From: a virus
Reading direction: 5' to 3' (one strand)
Length of the DNA stretch: 34,864 nucleotides
IMG/VR virus record: IMGVR_UViG_3300014838_000047
Span: 1 to 34,864 of that record
Part shown: positions 30,565-34,864 of the stretch, piece by piece
Layout of the letters: every line of letters starts with the position of its first letter
Position numbering within the stretch: position 1 is the stretch's first letter
Program-made: the position numbers and the translations under genes
The notes under the pieces: generated by a model
Databases searched by the model: none
What the model was told of the DNA's origin: nothing
What the model saw: the letters and a program-made list of their open reading frames with translations, nothing else

Positions 30565-30593
30565 TTGACGATCGTCACGGCTTCCTTGACAAT
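30565..30593 (+). promoter_or_regulatory. Possible promoter in lysis-recombinase gap
   Basis: TTGACG (30565-30570), a 17-base spacer and GACAAT (30588-30593) give a moderate sigma-70-type match. The -35 overlaps a perfect palindrome gacgatcgtc (30567-30576). It could drive transcripts toward the small recombinase. The -10 matches only four of six bases. Confidence 0.35.
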
Positions 30594-30617
30594 CGCCTGG
30601 CTAAAACGCTGCAATCC

Positions 30618-30634
30618 GGGGCCTCGCGCCCCTT
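30618..30634 (+). terminator. Hairpin with CTCGC loop after lysis block
   Basis: A 5-bp stem, ggggc (30618-30622) and gcccc (30628-30632), with loop CTCGC and TT after it. The loop equals that of the terminator at 13121-13150. It lies 57 bases beyond the last lysis gene and may end the late transcript. Confidence 0.5.
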
Positions 30635-30831
30635 CCTCACCCCACATCGCGAGGCTCCGCTTTCCCTCCACCGTTACCGCCAATTCCCGCTAAACTGAGC
30701 GCGGACCGGGCCCCACTTTCTAGGGGAAGGCACGGAACTGCATCCCGCGACAAAACGTTTCTGGCGCTGTACACGCGGCGAATCGAGTGGGAGGAACTCG
30801 GCGGTTTCGGCGGGGGACCCGGTCCAGATGC

Positions 30832-30859
30832 CCCAGGCTCGACTCGCCATCGACCTGGG
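30832..30859 (+). repeat. CCCAGG/CCTGGG junction hairpin, copy F
   Basis: The best-preserved copy: outer stem cccagg (30832-30837)/cctggg (30854-30859), tcga/tcga inner pairing, loop TCGCC. It lies about 65 bases before the small recombinase start, outside the late operon, so the repeat is not confined to structural-gene junctions. Confidence 0.7.
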
Positions 30860-30923
30860 CGCTCCCACTTACTTCACAAACCCACTTCTACCGTCGATTA
30901 CCAAACGATAGCTGCTGTCCCCA

Positions 30924-31478
30924 ATGGAACACCTCTCCCGCGAGCAGCTGCTGGCCGTGCTGGGCCACGCGAAGGCGACGCGCGAGCGGGACTGGGTATT
31001 GCTGCTGGTGAGCTTCTGGCATGGTCTGCGCGCCAGCGAGGCGATCGGCCTCACCCCGGAGCATTTCGCCGACGGCTACCTGGCCGTGCAGCGCCTGAAG
31101 GGATCCCTGCGAACGGTGCAGCCGCTCGTCGCGGACGAGAACGAGCTGCTCAACGAGCGAGCCGCGGTGGGGAACTGGATCGAGAGCCATCTTGCCAAAC
31201 ACCCTGCCGACGGCCGCACGCGCCGGCTCTTCCCGATCTCCCGCGTGCAATTCTACCGGCTGATGCGCCGCTACGGCCGCCTGGCCGGCCTGCCGCAGCA
31301 TCTGTGCCATCCCCACGTGCTGAAGCACTCCATCGCCATGCAGTCGATCAGGGAAGCGGGAATCGAGAACGTGCGGCAGTACCTCGGCCATCGCTCGATC
31401 TCGAGCACCGGAGCTTACCTGAAGGTGACCGATGAAGCCGCGAGCGCGGCGGTGATCAAGAGCGCGGGGAAAAAGTGA
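30924..31478 (+). CDS. Small tyrosine recombinase (single domain)
   Basis: A 184-residue tyrosine recombinase consisting of little more than the catalytic domain. Active-site positions: R36 in HGLRASEA, K59 in QRLKGS, H131-x-x-K134 in HVLKH, H156 in LGHRS, and Y165 in TGAYLK. The second catalytic Arg of the canonical HxxR is Lys here. There is no N-terminal core-binding domain; an in-frame TAG at 30909 shows the ORF cannot begin much earlier. Single-domain phage recombinases of this sort exist, so it may be functional rather than a fragment. It ends 17 bases before a GTAAC-N13-GTTAC site. Expected role: site-specific recombination, perhaps using a partner for DNA binding. Confidence 0.88.
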   Translation: MEHLSREQLLAVLGHAKATRERDWVLLLVSFWHGLRASEAIGLTPEHFADGYLAVQRLKGSLRTVQPLVADENELLNERAAVGNWIESHLAKHPADGRTRRLFPISRVQFYRLMRRYGRLAGLPQHLCHPHVLKHSIAMQSIREAGIENVRQYLGHRSISSTGAYLKVTDEAASAAVIKSAGKK

Positions 31479-31495
31479 GGGGGTAGCCGGAAGGC

Positions 31496-31518
31496 GTAAC
31501 GAAATTTCGTATTGTTAC
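31496..31518 (+). repeat. Att-like site 1 (GTAAC-N13-GTTAC)
   Basis: Interrupted inverted repeat of exactly 23 bases: GTAAC (31496-31500), 13 bases, GTTAC (31514-31518), followed by CT. The inner part contains a palindrome acgaaatttcgt. It lies 17 bases after the small recombinase stop and overlaps the -35 of the promoter for the zinc-finger gene (31512-31539). Shares TTGTTACCT with sites 2 and (less one base) 3. Confidence 0.7.
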
Positions 31519-31539
31519 CTGGCGGCGAGCTGTTATATT
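31512..31539 (+). promoter_or_regulatory. Promoter for the 53-residue zinc-finger gene
   Basis: TTGTTA (31512-31517), 16-base spacer, TATATT (31534-31539): a good sigma-70-type match. The -35 lies within att-like site 1, so binding of a protein to that site would affect this promoter. A strong ribosome binding site (gggaggaa) follows at 31548-31555. Confidence 0.6.
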
Positions 31540-31558
31540 TCGACGCGGGAGGAATCCC

Positions 31559-31720
31559 ATGGAAACCCAGAGCAGTATGAAAAAGGTTGCTGAACAACTC
31601 TGTGAAAAGCACGGCCACTCGCTCGCACGGATCGAGCCCGCCACAGACGTTCTCTGTTCGAAGTGCGGCATGACCCTGGACGAGATTCGTGGAGAGGGCT
31701 TCAAAGCACGGGCGGCCTAA
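31559..31720 (+). CDS. Small zinc-finger-like protein
   Basis: A 53-residue protein (ATG 31559, stop 31720) with strong ribosome binding site GGAGGA and its own promoter. C15 and H18/H20 (CEKHGHS) with C33 and C36 (CSKC) form a likely zinc site. The remainder is charged and helical. The strong expression signals suggest it is real and made in the lysogen, since it is separate from the late operon. It lies between att-like sites 1 and 2. Function unknown, perhaps a regulator or anti-host factor. Confidence 0.65.
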   Translation: METQSSMKKVAEQLCEKHGHSLARIEPATDVLCSKCGMTLDEIRGEGFKARAA

Positions 31721-31824
31721 TCGATTTTACGCCGGTTCCTGCTTCCGTCTGAGCGGGCGGCTAGCCATACTCTAAAACCTACAACGACGACGCAAGGGCG
31801 GCGTCGGATCCGGCTCACGAGTCA

Positions 31825-31838
31825 GCCGTGTATACGGC
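31825..31838 (+). other. Small hairpin in the 31721-31919 gap
   Basis: A 5-bp stem, gccgt (31825-31829) and acggc (31834-31838), with loop gtat. It lies in the ~200 bases after the zinc-finger gene that otherwise hold no gene I can support; an ORF starting at 31839 has no ribosome binding site and unlikely composition. Nearby gggttcgcaccc resembles a tRNA T-arm but no tRNA can be built around it. Confidence 0.3.
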
Positions 31839-31919
31839 GTGAGCAGCGGGGTAGCTCCTGCCGGGTTCGCACCCACGGAAGACGGCGCCGCCCGCCGCGG
31901 TTTCAATCGAGACGCTTTC

Positions 31920-31942
31920 GTAACAATTCCTAGTTTTGTTAC
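31920..31942 (+). repeat. Att-like site 2 (GTAAC-N13-GTTAC)
   Basis: 23-base interrupted inverted repeat: GTAACAA (31920-31926), nine bases, TTGTTAC (31936-31942), followed by CT. It matches site 1 at 18 of 25 positions, including both arms. The stop codon of the minus-strand 51-residue gene (31943-31945) begins at the next base. Best-preserved symmetry of the four sites. Confidence 0.72.
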
Positions 31943-32098
31943 CTACCCGGTGATGCGAGCGTCGCCGCCTTCATCCCGTCCAACTTCGATGCTTCCGGCG
32001 CTCCAAAATCCGCTCACGTCGATATAATCGACCTCATCACCGTCCTTCACTCCGGCAGCTTCGACCGCCGACTTGAACTCCTGCCACGTCGCCATCAT
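31943..32098 (-). CDS. 51-residue acidic protein between sites 2 and 3
   Basis: A minus-strand gene from ATG 32098 (or the next codon, ATG 32095) to TAG 31943. A GGAG ribosome binding site lies 5-8 bases upstream (32103-32106). The product (51 residues) reads ATWQEFKSAVEAAGVKDGD, then EVDYIDVSGFWSAGSIEV and an acidic end; it is compact, acidic and without Cys. It exactly fills the space between att-like sites 3 and 2, with its stop abutting site 2. Function unknown; possibly a small anti-host or exclusion protein. Confidence 0.65.
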   Translation of the reverse strand: MMATWQEFKSAVEAAGVKDGDEVDYIDVSGFWSAGSIEVGRDEGGDARITG

Positions 32099-32106
32099 TG
32101 GACTCC

Positions 32107-32129
32107 GTCACATATCCCGATTTTGTTAC
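32107..32129 (+). repeat. Att-like site 3 (GTCAC-N13-GTTAC)
   Basis: 23-base interrupted inverted repeat with one changed arm base: GTCAC (32107-32111), 13 bases, GTTAC (32125-32129), followed by CT. TTTTGTTACCT is shared with site 2. It lies between the ribosome binding site of the 51-residue gene and the stop codon (32126-32128) of the minus-strand membrane protein gene, overlapping the latter. Confidence 0.65.
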
Positions 32130-32536
32130 CTCAGGCCGCCTTCGTGGTCCATCAGCACGACGTCCTTCCCGAACTTCGCGTAATGGCACTGCGCCCACAT
32201 CAGCTGCCCGTTTGCGCCAACGCGATAGTCTAGACCGACCCAGGCCTCCGCGTTCGGCATTTTGAGCTTGTGGGCGCCGGTGCTGGGAACCTCCCACGTA
32301 TCGATGACCTCTCCGACGCTTTGCCGGCTGTTCGCGCGGACGAATTTTTCGCAGCCGTAGGCGGCGGCGTCCACGATCTGCTGATGGCCATTTTGCGCCG
32401 CAGCGGCCTCGGGCGCAGACTGTGGCGCCGGCGCGGAATTTTCCTCGGAAAGAATGAACCAACCCAGCAGCAGCACTCCCAAGATGGCGAGCACCGGATG
32501 CCTCGCGACGGAATCGAGCATCGGGTGAGGCTTCAT
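32126..32536 (-). CDS. Single-pass membrane protein, unknown
   Basis: A 136-residue minus-strand protein. A short basic start is followed by a membrane segment at about 13-30 (HPVLAILGVLLLGWFIL), an Ala/Pro/Gln linker, and an extracytoplasmic domain with two cysteines (YGCEKF, QCHYAKF) and a VPSTGAHKLKMPNAEAWVGLDY segment. The periplasmic cysteines could form a disulphide. ATG 32536 overlaps the stop of the barrel-PDZ gene (ATGA), so the two are an operon. Function not recognised; probably envelope-associated. Confidence 0.72.
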   Translation of the reverse strand: MKPHPMLDSVARHPVLAILGVLLLGWFILSEENSAPAPQSAPEAAAAQNGHQQIVDAAAYGCEKFVRANSRQSVGEVIDTWEVPSTGAHKLKMPNAEAWVGLDYRVGANGQLMWAQCHYAKFGKDVVLMDHEGGLR

Positions 32537-33393
32537 TTCGCCGGCGGCACGATCGTGACGGTGCTATCGACCGACGCGATGCCTTTCGTGAGATAGGTGA
32601 CTTTGATCGACCCGGCGGTGATGTTCTTCCCGACCGCGATTTCGATATCGCGAATGCTGCGCACGCGCTCGCCGTTGATTGCGGTGATCACGTCGTCGAT
32701 CTCCACGCCGGCGCGATTCGCGACGGACTGATCGCGAATGAGCGTCACCTTCACGCCCGCCTGCGCCGGCACTCCGCCAATCCCCAGCAGAACGGACTCT
32801 TCGGGTTCCTCGCCGGCGGGACGTGTCGGCACGTTCCGCGCGGCTCTCGGCTCGCCCGGTCCGCGATTGCCAAAGGCGAAAGCCAGCCCCACGCTGAACC
32901 GGAGATTGTTTTGCGTGAGCGCCGGCCCTCCCGTAATGTTGTGCCGCGTAAGCGCGTAGTCCGCACCGGCCTGGATCGCCATCGAACGCGAAACCGGAAT
33001 CTCCACTCCGCCGCCAAACAAAGCGGCAAAGCCCTGCTGTGAGGCCGACGCTCCGAAGGCGCTTCCGCGCAGCGTGTCTCCTCCCGCGAGCGCATGCACG
33101 AACGCGGGGCGGAAGTTCACGCGGAGGCCTCCGACATAGGAATAGTCACTGATGCTCACCGGCTTAATTGTCTTGTAGGCTCCGGTCACGTCAAACTCCG
33201 CTGCGAACACGCGGCTGATGTTTGCCGTGAGCGCGGCTTCCCAGCCCTGCGCCGATTGCCGCGGGCCCAGATTGTTTGTGTCGATGTTCAGATACGAATA
33301 GCCGCCAAAGACTTCGGCCGCTGGAATCCCCTGGGCGCGAAGCGATGGCACGAACAGGGCCGCAAGCAGGCAAATTGAGCAGACGAGTTTCAT
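32533..33393 (-). CDS. Outer-membrane beta-barrel with C-terminal PDZ domain
   Basis: A 286-residue minus-strand protein starting at ATG 33393 (the ORF extends upstream, but this start gives a signal peptide: MKLVCSICLLAALFVPSLRAQ). Residues 22-178 are a barrel of alternating aromatic strands (EVFGGYSYLNID, GWEAALTANISRVFAAEFDV, YVGGLRVNFRP, LRFSVGLAFAFG), typical of small porin/OmpA-like proteins of acidobacteria. A Pro/Glu linker leads to a PDZ domain at 201-285 (VLLGIGG, NRAGVEIDDVITAINGERVRS, DIEIAVGKNITAGSIKVTYL). A small barrel joined to a PDZ domain is not standard. It may be cargo altering the host surface, possibly lysogenic conversion. Confidence 0.8.
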   Translation of the reverse strand: MKLVCSICLLAALFVPSLRAQGIPAAEVFGGYSYLNIDTNNLGPRQSAQGWEAALTANISRVFAAEFDVTGAYKTIKPVSISDYSYVGGLRVNFRPAFVHALAGGDTLRGSAFGASASQQGFAALFGGGVEIPVSRSMAIQAGADYALTRHNITGGPALTQNNLRFSVGLAFAFGNRGPGEPRAARNVPTRPAGEEPEESVLLGIGGVPAQAGVKVTLIRDQSVANRAGVEIDDVITAINGERVRSIRDIEIAVGKNITAGSIKVTYLTKGIASVDSTVTIVPPAK

Positions 33394-33490
33394 TCGGAGT
33401 TCCTCTCCTGCGGGGAACGGTACAATGCCACAAGCCGGGTAGGTGATCAAGTTTCAAATTGCTTAGTACGGCACCCGTCCGGAGGTGACA

Positions 33491-33511
33491 AAAACTGGCC
33501 ATATATGGCCA
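33491..33511 (-). terminator. Terminator of the minus-strand integrase
   Basis: A perfect 16-base palindrome tggccatatatggcca (33496-33511) followed on the minus strand by GTTTTT (33495-33490). As RNA it makes a 6-bp stem with a TATA loop. It begins 12 bases after the integrase stop codon and would end integrase transcription before the barrel-PDZ operon. Confidence 0.65.
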
Positions 33512-33513
33512 TG

Positions 33514-33536
33514 GCAACGGACTTATAGTCCGTTAC
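33514..33536 (+). repeat. Att-like site 4 (GCAAC-N13-GTTAC) with extended palindrome
   Basis: GCAAC (33514-33518), 13 bases, GTTAC (33532-33536), followed by C: the same 23-base span as sites 1-3. Here symmetry extends over 33511-33539 with one mismatch: an 8-bp perfect inner stem (aacggact/agtccgtt) with loop TAT. The integrase stop codon (33523-33525) lies in its centre. Location at the end of the integrase gene is typical for a phage attachment site. Confidence 0.6.
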
Positions 33537-34371
33537 CATGTGTTGCAAACAAAACCAGTTGCGGCTCCGCTTTTCGGGCCAGTTTTTCGACCGCCAGGCG
33601 GAGGTGTTCGTCCGAAACATGCGCATACCGCTGCGTCGTGACGATCGAGCGATGGCCGAGGAGCTTCTGCACGGACCGGATGTCCACGCCCTCCATCACC
33701 AAGCGAGAGGCGAAGGTGTGTCGTAGATCGTGCCAGCGAAAGTCACCGAGCCCAGCCCGCCGCACCGCTGCCTCAAACCAGTGGCGCTGAGTGCCCGGGC
33801 ACACAAACGAGGAGCCGCGCGACGCGCGATGCAGGCATAGGATCGCCGATCGCGCCTCCGGATTGATGGGCACGGTCCGCTGTCCTGTTTTCCCGTTCAC
33901 CGTGAGGATCCCGGCATTCAGGGAGACGCTTTCCCACTTCAGCGAATATTGCTCGCCGCGGCGGATGCCCGTGTACATCGCGAGCACCACTTCCGGCTCG
34001 CGCGGGCCGACGGCCGTGCGCAGCGCGCCCTCTTCGTCTGCTTCCAGAAAGCGGCTGCGGTTCTCGTGTTCGCGGAAGCGGGGAACTGAGGAAAGAGGAT
34101 TCGCGGCGACCAGGCCGCGGCGGCGCCCGAAGGCGAAAATGCTGGAGAGCAGCGACCGGTGCCGATTCGACGTGGGCCCGGAGGCGCGCGTCTTCACCTT
34201 GGCAAGAAATACCTCGATACGCGCCGGCGTCACGTCGGTCGGCTGCAGCTCGCCGAACTCGAAGATGATTTCGGCCGCACGCTGCTTGTCCGTCTTCCAC
34301 GAGCGCGGCGCCAGGCGCAGCTTTTTATCCGCCAGCGACGCCTCGACCAGCTCTCGAAACTTAAGTTCCAT
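33523..34371 (-). CDS. int: Tyrosine integrase
   Basis: A 282-residue tyrosine recombinase. I use ATG 34371 because the promoter and transcription start lie downstream of the two upstream in-frame ATGs (34467, 34527); a GGGAG lies a short distance upstream. The N-terminal core-binding domain (RSWKTDKQRAAEIIFEFG ... RIEVFLAKVKTR ... NRHRSLLSSIFAFGRRRGL) is short. The catalytic set is complete: R137 in TGIRRGE, K161 in NGKTGQ, H214-x-x-R217 in HDLRH, H240 in LLGH and Y249 in TQRYAH. It should integrate and help excise the phage. Its 3' end carries att-like site 4. The divergent RHH regulator shares its promoter region. Confidence 0.93.
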   Translation of the reverse strand: MELKFRELVEASLADKKLRLAPRSWKTDKQRAAEIIFEFGELQPTDVTPARIEVFLAKVKTRASGPTSNRHRSLLSSIFAFGRRRGLVAANPLSSVPRFREHENRSRFLEADEEGALRTAVGPREPEVVLAMYTGIRRGEQYSLKWESVSLNAGILTVNGKTGQRTVPINPEARSAILCLHRASRGSSFVCPGTQRHWFEAAVRRAGLGDFRWHDLRHTFASRLVMEGVDIRSVQKLLGHRSIVTTQRYAHVSDEHLRLAVEKLARKAEPQLVLFATHGNGL

Positions 34372-34448
34372 CCGCCAATTCTCCCGAGCCGCAAAACGAT
34401 AGCAGCGCCACCGGTGGAAATCCTGTGGACGCTGTTCAAAACCGCTCA

Positions 34449-34477
34449 AAAATAACACTTGACGCATGTTTGGACAA
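34449..34477 (-). promoter_or_regulatory. Integrase promoter
   Basis: On the minus strand: TTGTCC (34477-34472), a 17-base spacer, and TATTTT (34454-34449). Transcription would start near 34442, supporting the integrase start at 34371. It overlaps the divergent regulator promoter, so both share the ATGTTT repeats. Confidence 0.5.
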
Positions 34478-34488
34478 TGTTTTATAAC
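34459..34488 (+). promoter_or_regulatory. RHH regulator promoter
   Basis: TTGACG (34459-34464), an 18-base spacer, TATAAC (34483-34488), five of six bases in the -10. Start near 34495, leaving a short leader with the AGGAA ribosome binding site before ATG 34527. It overlaps the integrase promoter on the other strand. Confidence 0.65.
34466..34482 (+). promoter_or_regulatory. ATGTTT direct repeat, probable RHH operator
   Basis: ATGTTT occurs at 34466-34471 and 34477-34482, 11 bases apart (about one helical turn), inside the spacers of both divergent promoters. RHH dimers commonly bind tandem hexamers on one DNA face, so the encoded RHH protein probably represses both itself and the integrase here. 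Inferred from position and spacing. Confidence 0.5.
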
Positions 34489-34526
34489 TCCGTCCCATGC
34501 AGTCGGACCAAAAAGGAACGGAAGCA

Positions 34527-34691
34527 ATGAAGCGATCGAAGCGCACAGTGATGACCTTCGTGCGTCTGAGCCCCGAGGAGAAGAAGGCGTTCGAGGCCCT
34601 TGCCGAAAGGCTGGGAACGGACCTTTCTGAACTCATTCGCCAGGGCCTGCACGCGAAGCTCAGAACCGAAAAACAGGGACAGGCGGCCTAG
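34527..34691 (+). CDS. Ribbon-helix-helix (CopG/Arc-type) regulator
   Basis: A 54-residue regulator starting at ATG 34527, 9 bases after AGGAA; ATG 34497 in the same frame lies almost at the transcription start and would be leaderless. The sequence RSKRTVMTFVRLSPEEKKAFEALAERLGTDLSELIRQGLHAKL has the ribbon (TVMTFVRLS), helix A (PEEKKAFEALAERLG) and helix B (DLSELIRQGLHAKL) of the RHH fold. It lies divergent to the integrase and likely controls integrase and itself. An antitoxin role is possible, but no toxin gene is visible directly downstream. Confidence 0.82.
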   Translation: MKRSKRTVMTFVRLSPEEKKAFEALAERLGTDLSELIRQGLHAKLRTEKQGQAA

Positions 34692-34697
34692 AAACCG

Positions 34698-34864
34698 ATG
34701 AGATCTGAGGCGAGTGGTGGGGTTTTGTCAGGCACAACGGCTTCTGGTAATGGATACTTTCGTTACTGCTGGCTGAGCCAACATAATCGGCGAACGGTTC
34801 GCTCCGTGTTTCACGCCGCCGATTCCTCCCCCTTCACTCGCTCCAAGTGGTCTCCCAGGTGGCG
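34698..34864 (+). CDS. Possible partial ORF at window end
   Basis: An open frame from ATG 34698 that stays open to the end of the window (about 55 codons). It has no clear ribosome binding site, and the composition (Ser/Arg/Gly-rich, HNRRTVRSVFHAADSSP) is not convincing. It could be the beginning of a gene or non-coding sequence past the prophage edge. Apart from this the last 170 bases contain nothing I can support. Confidence 0.2.
   Translation, partial: MRSEASGGVLSGTTASGNGYFRYCWLSQHNRRTVRSVFHAADSSPFTRSKWSPRW

Larger units (their letters stand above)
30561..30923. other. 363-base non-coding gap before small recombinase
   Basis: No gene is apparent. It holds a possible promoter (30565-30593), a ggggc/gcccc hairpin with CTCGC loop followed by TT (30618-30634), the junction hairpin copy F (30832-30859), and a pair of 7-base complements gtgggag/ctcccac (near 30787 and 30862) that could enclose copy F in a larger fold. 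The rest looks like plain unstructured sequence. Confidence 0.6.

Noticed and set aside
30655-30678. GTTACC at 30673 as another site
   Set aside because: There is no left arm at the expected distance.
31845-31905. tRNA-like segment (ggggtagctc and gggttcgcaccc)
   Set aside because: D-arm- and T-arm-like words occur, but no acceptor stem, anticodon stem or proper spacing can be built.
31839-32027. 62-codon + strand ORF
   Set aside because: Crosses att-like site 2 and the well-supported minus-strand 51-residue gene, and has no ribosome binding site.
34747-34766. Fifth att-like site (GTAAT ... GTTAC)
   Set aside because: Span is 20 rather than 23 bases and it is followed by T, not C; likely chance.
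1-34864. CRISPR array or insertion sequence
   Set aside because: No regularly spaced repeat-spacer pattern and no transposase-like protein were found; repeats present are junction hairpins and the 23-bp sites.

Overview
The window is the late half and right end of a temperate, tailed, siphovirus-like phage or prophage with HK97-type head genes. All head, tail and lysis genes from 14 to 30560 lie on the + strand in the usual order: HNH nuclease, terminase, portal, protease, capsid, connectors, tail tube, tail chaperones, tape measure, tail tip, fibres, lysis. The replication, repressor and left-end genes are not in the window. The DNA is GC-rich. The host is probably a Gram-negative soil bacterium, most likely an acidobacterium: the outer-membrane barrel at 32533-33393 looks like the small barrels common in that phylum. 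This host call is inference from protein style only.

Layout. 14-3570: packaging (HNH nuclease, terminase subunits) plus a lysozyme-like protein. 3567-11587: head (portal, U35-type protease with a cysteine-rich tail, major capsid, two related decoration-type beta proteins, head-tail connectors, tail terminator). 11703-18055: tail tube, then an inserted block of unusual genes (zinc ribbon, six-hairpin-glycosidase-like protein, a jelly-roll-like protein, an acidic Trp-rich 37-residue-repeat protein, an Ig-like protein), then the tail assembly chaperones G and GT with a likely -1 frameshift. 18084-27505: tape measure and a tail-tip set resembling gene transfer agent genes 12-15 (DUF2460, DUF2163, NlpC/P60, tail-tip protein split into two genes with an inserted adhesin-like region). 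27542-30560: fibres and a small-membrane-protein/spanin-like lysis block.

The right end, 30924-34700, is the most unusual part. A small single-domain tyrosine recombinase (+) and a larger tyrosine integrase (-) point at each other. Between them are four 23-bp interrupted inverted repeats (GTAAC-N13-GTTAC type, all in the same orientation and all followed by C), which divide the interval into small blocks: a 53-residue zinc-finger-like protein, a 51-residue protein, and a pair of envelope genes (membrane protein plus outer-membrane barrel fused to a PDZ domain). This looks like an array of recombination sites carrying cargo genes, or stacked attachment sites. Beyond it, a ribbon-helix-helix regulator is divergent from the integrase, with overlapping promoters and an operator-like direct repeat.

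A second unexplained theme is a family of hairpins in the gene junctions. One subset has an invariant CCCAGG/CCTGGG outer stem. Many members share a TCGCC or CTCGC loop although their stems differ in sequence. Several are followed by T-rich tracts and look like terminators, which would split the late region into separately tuned transcription units.
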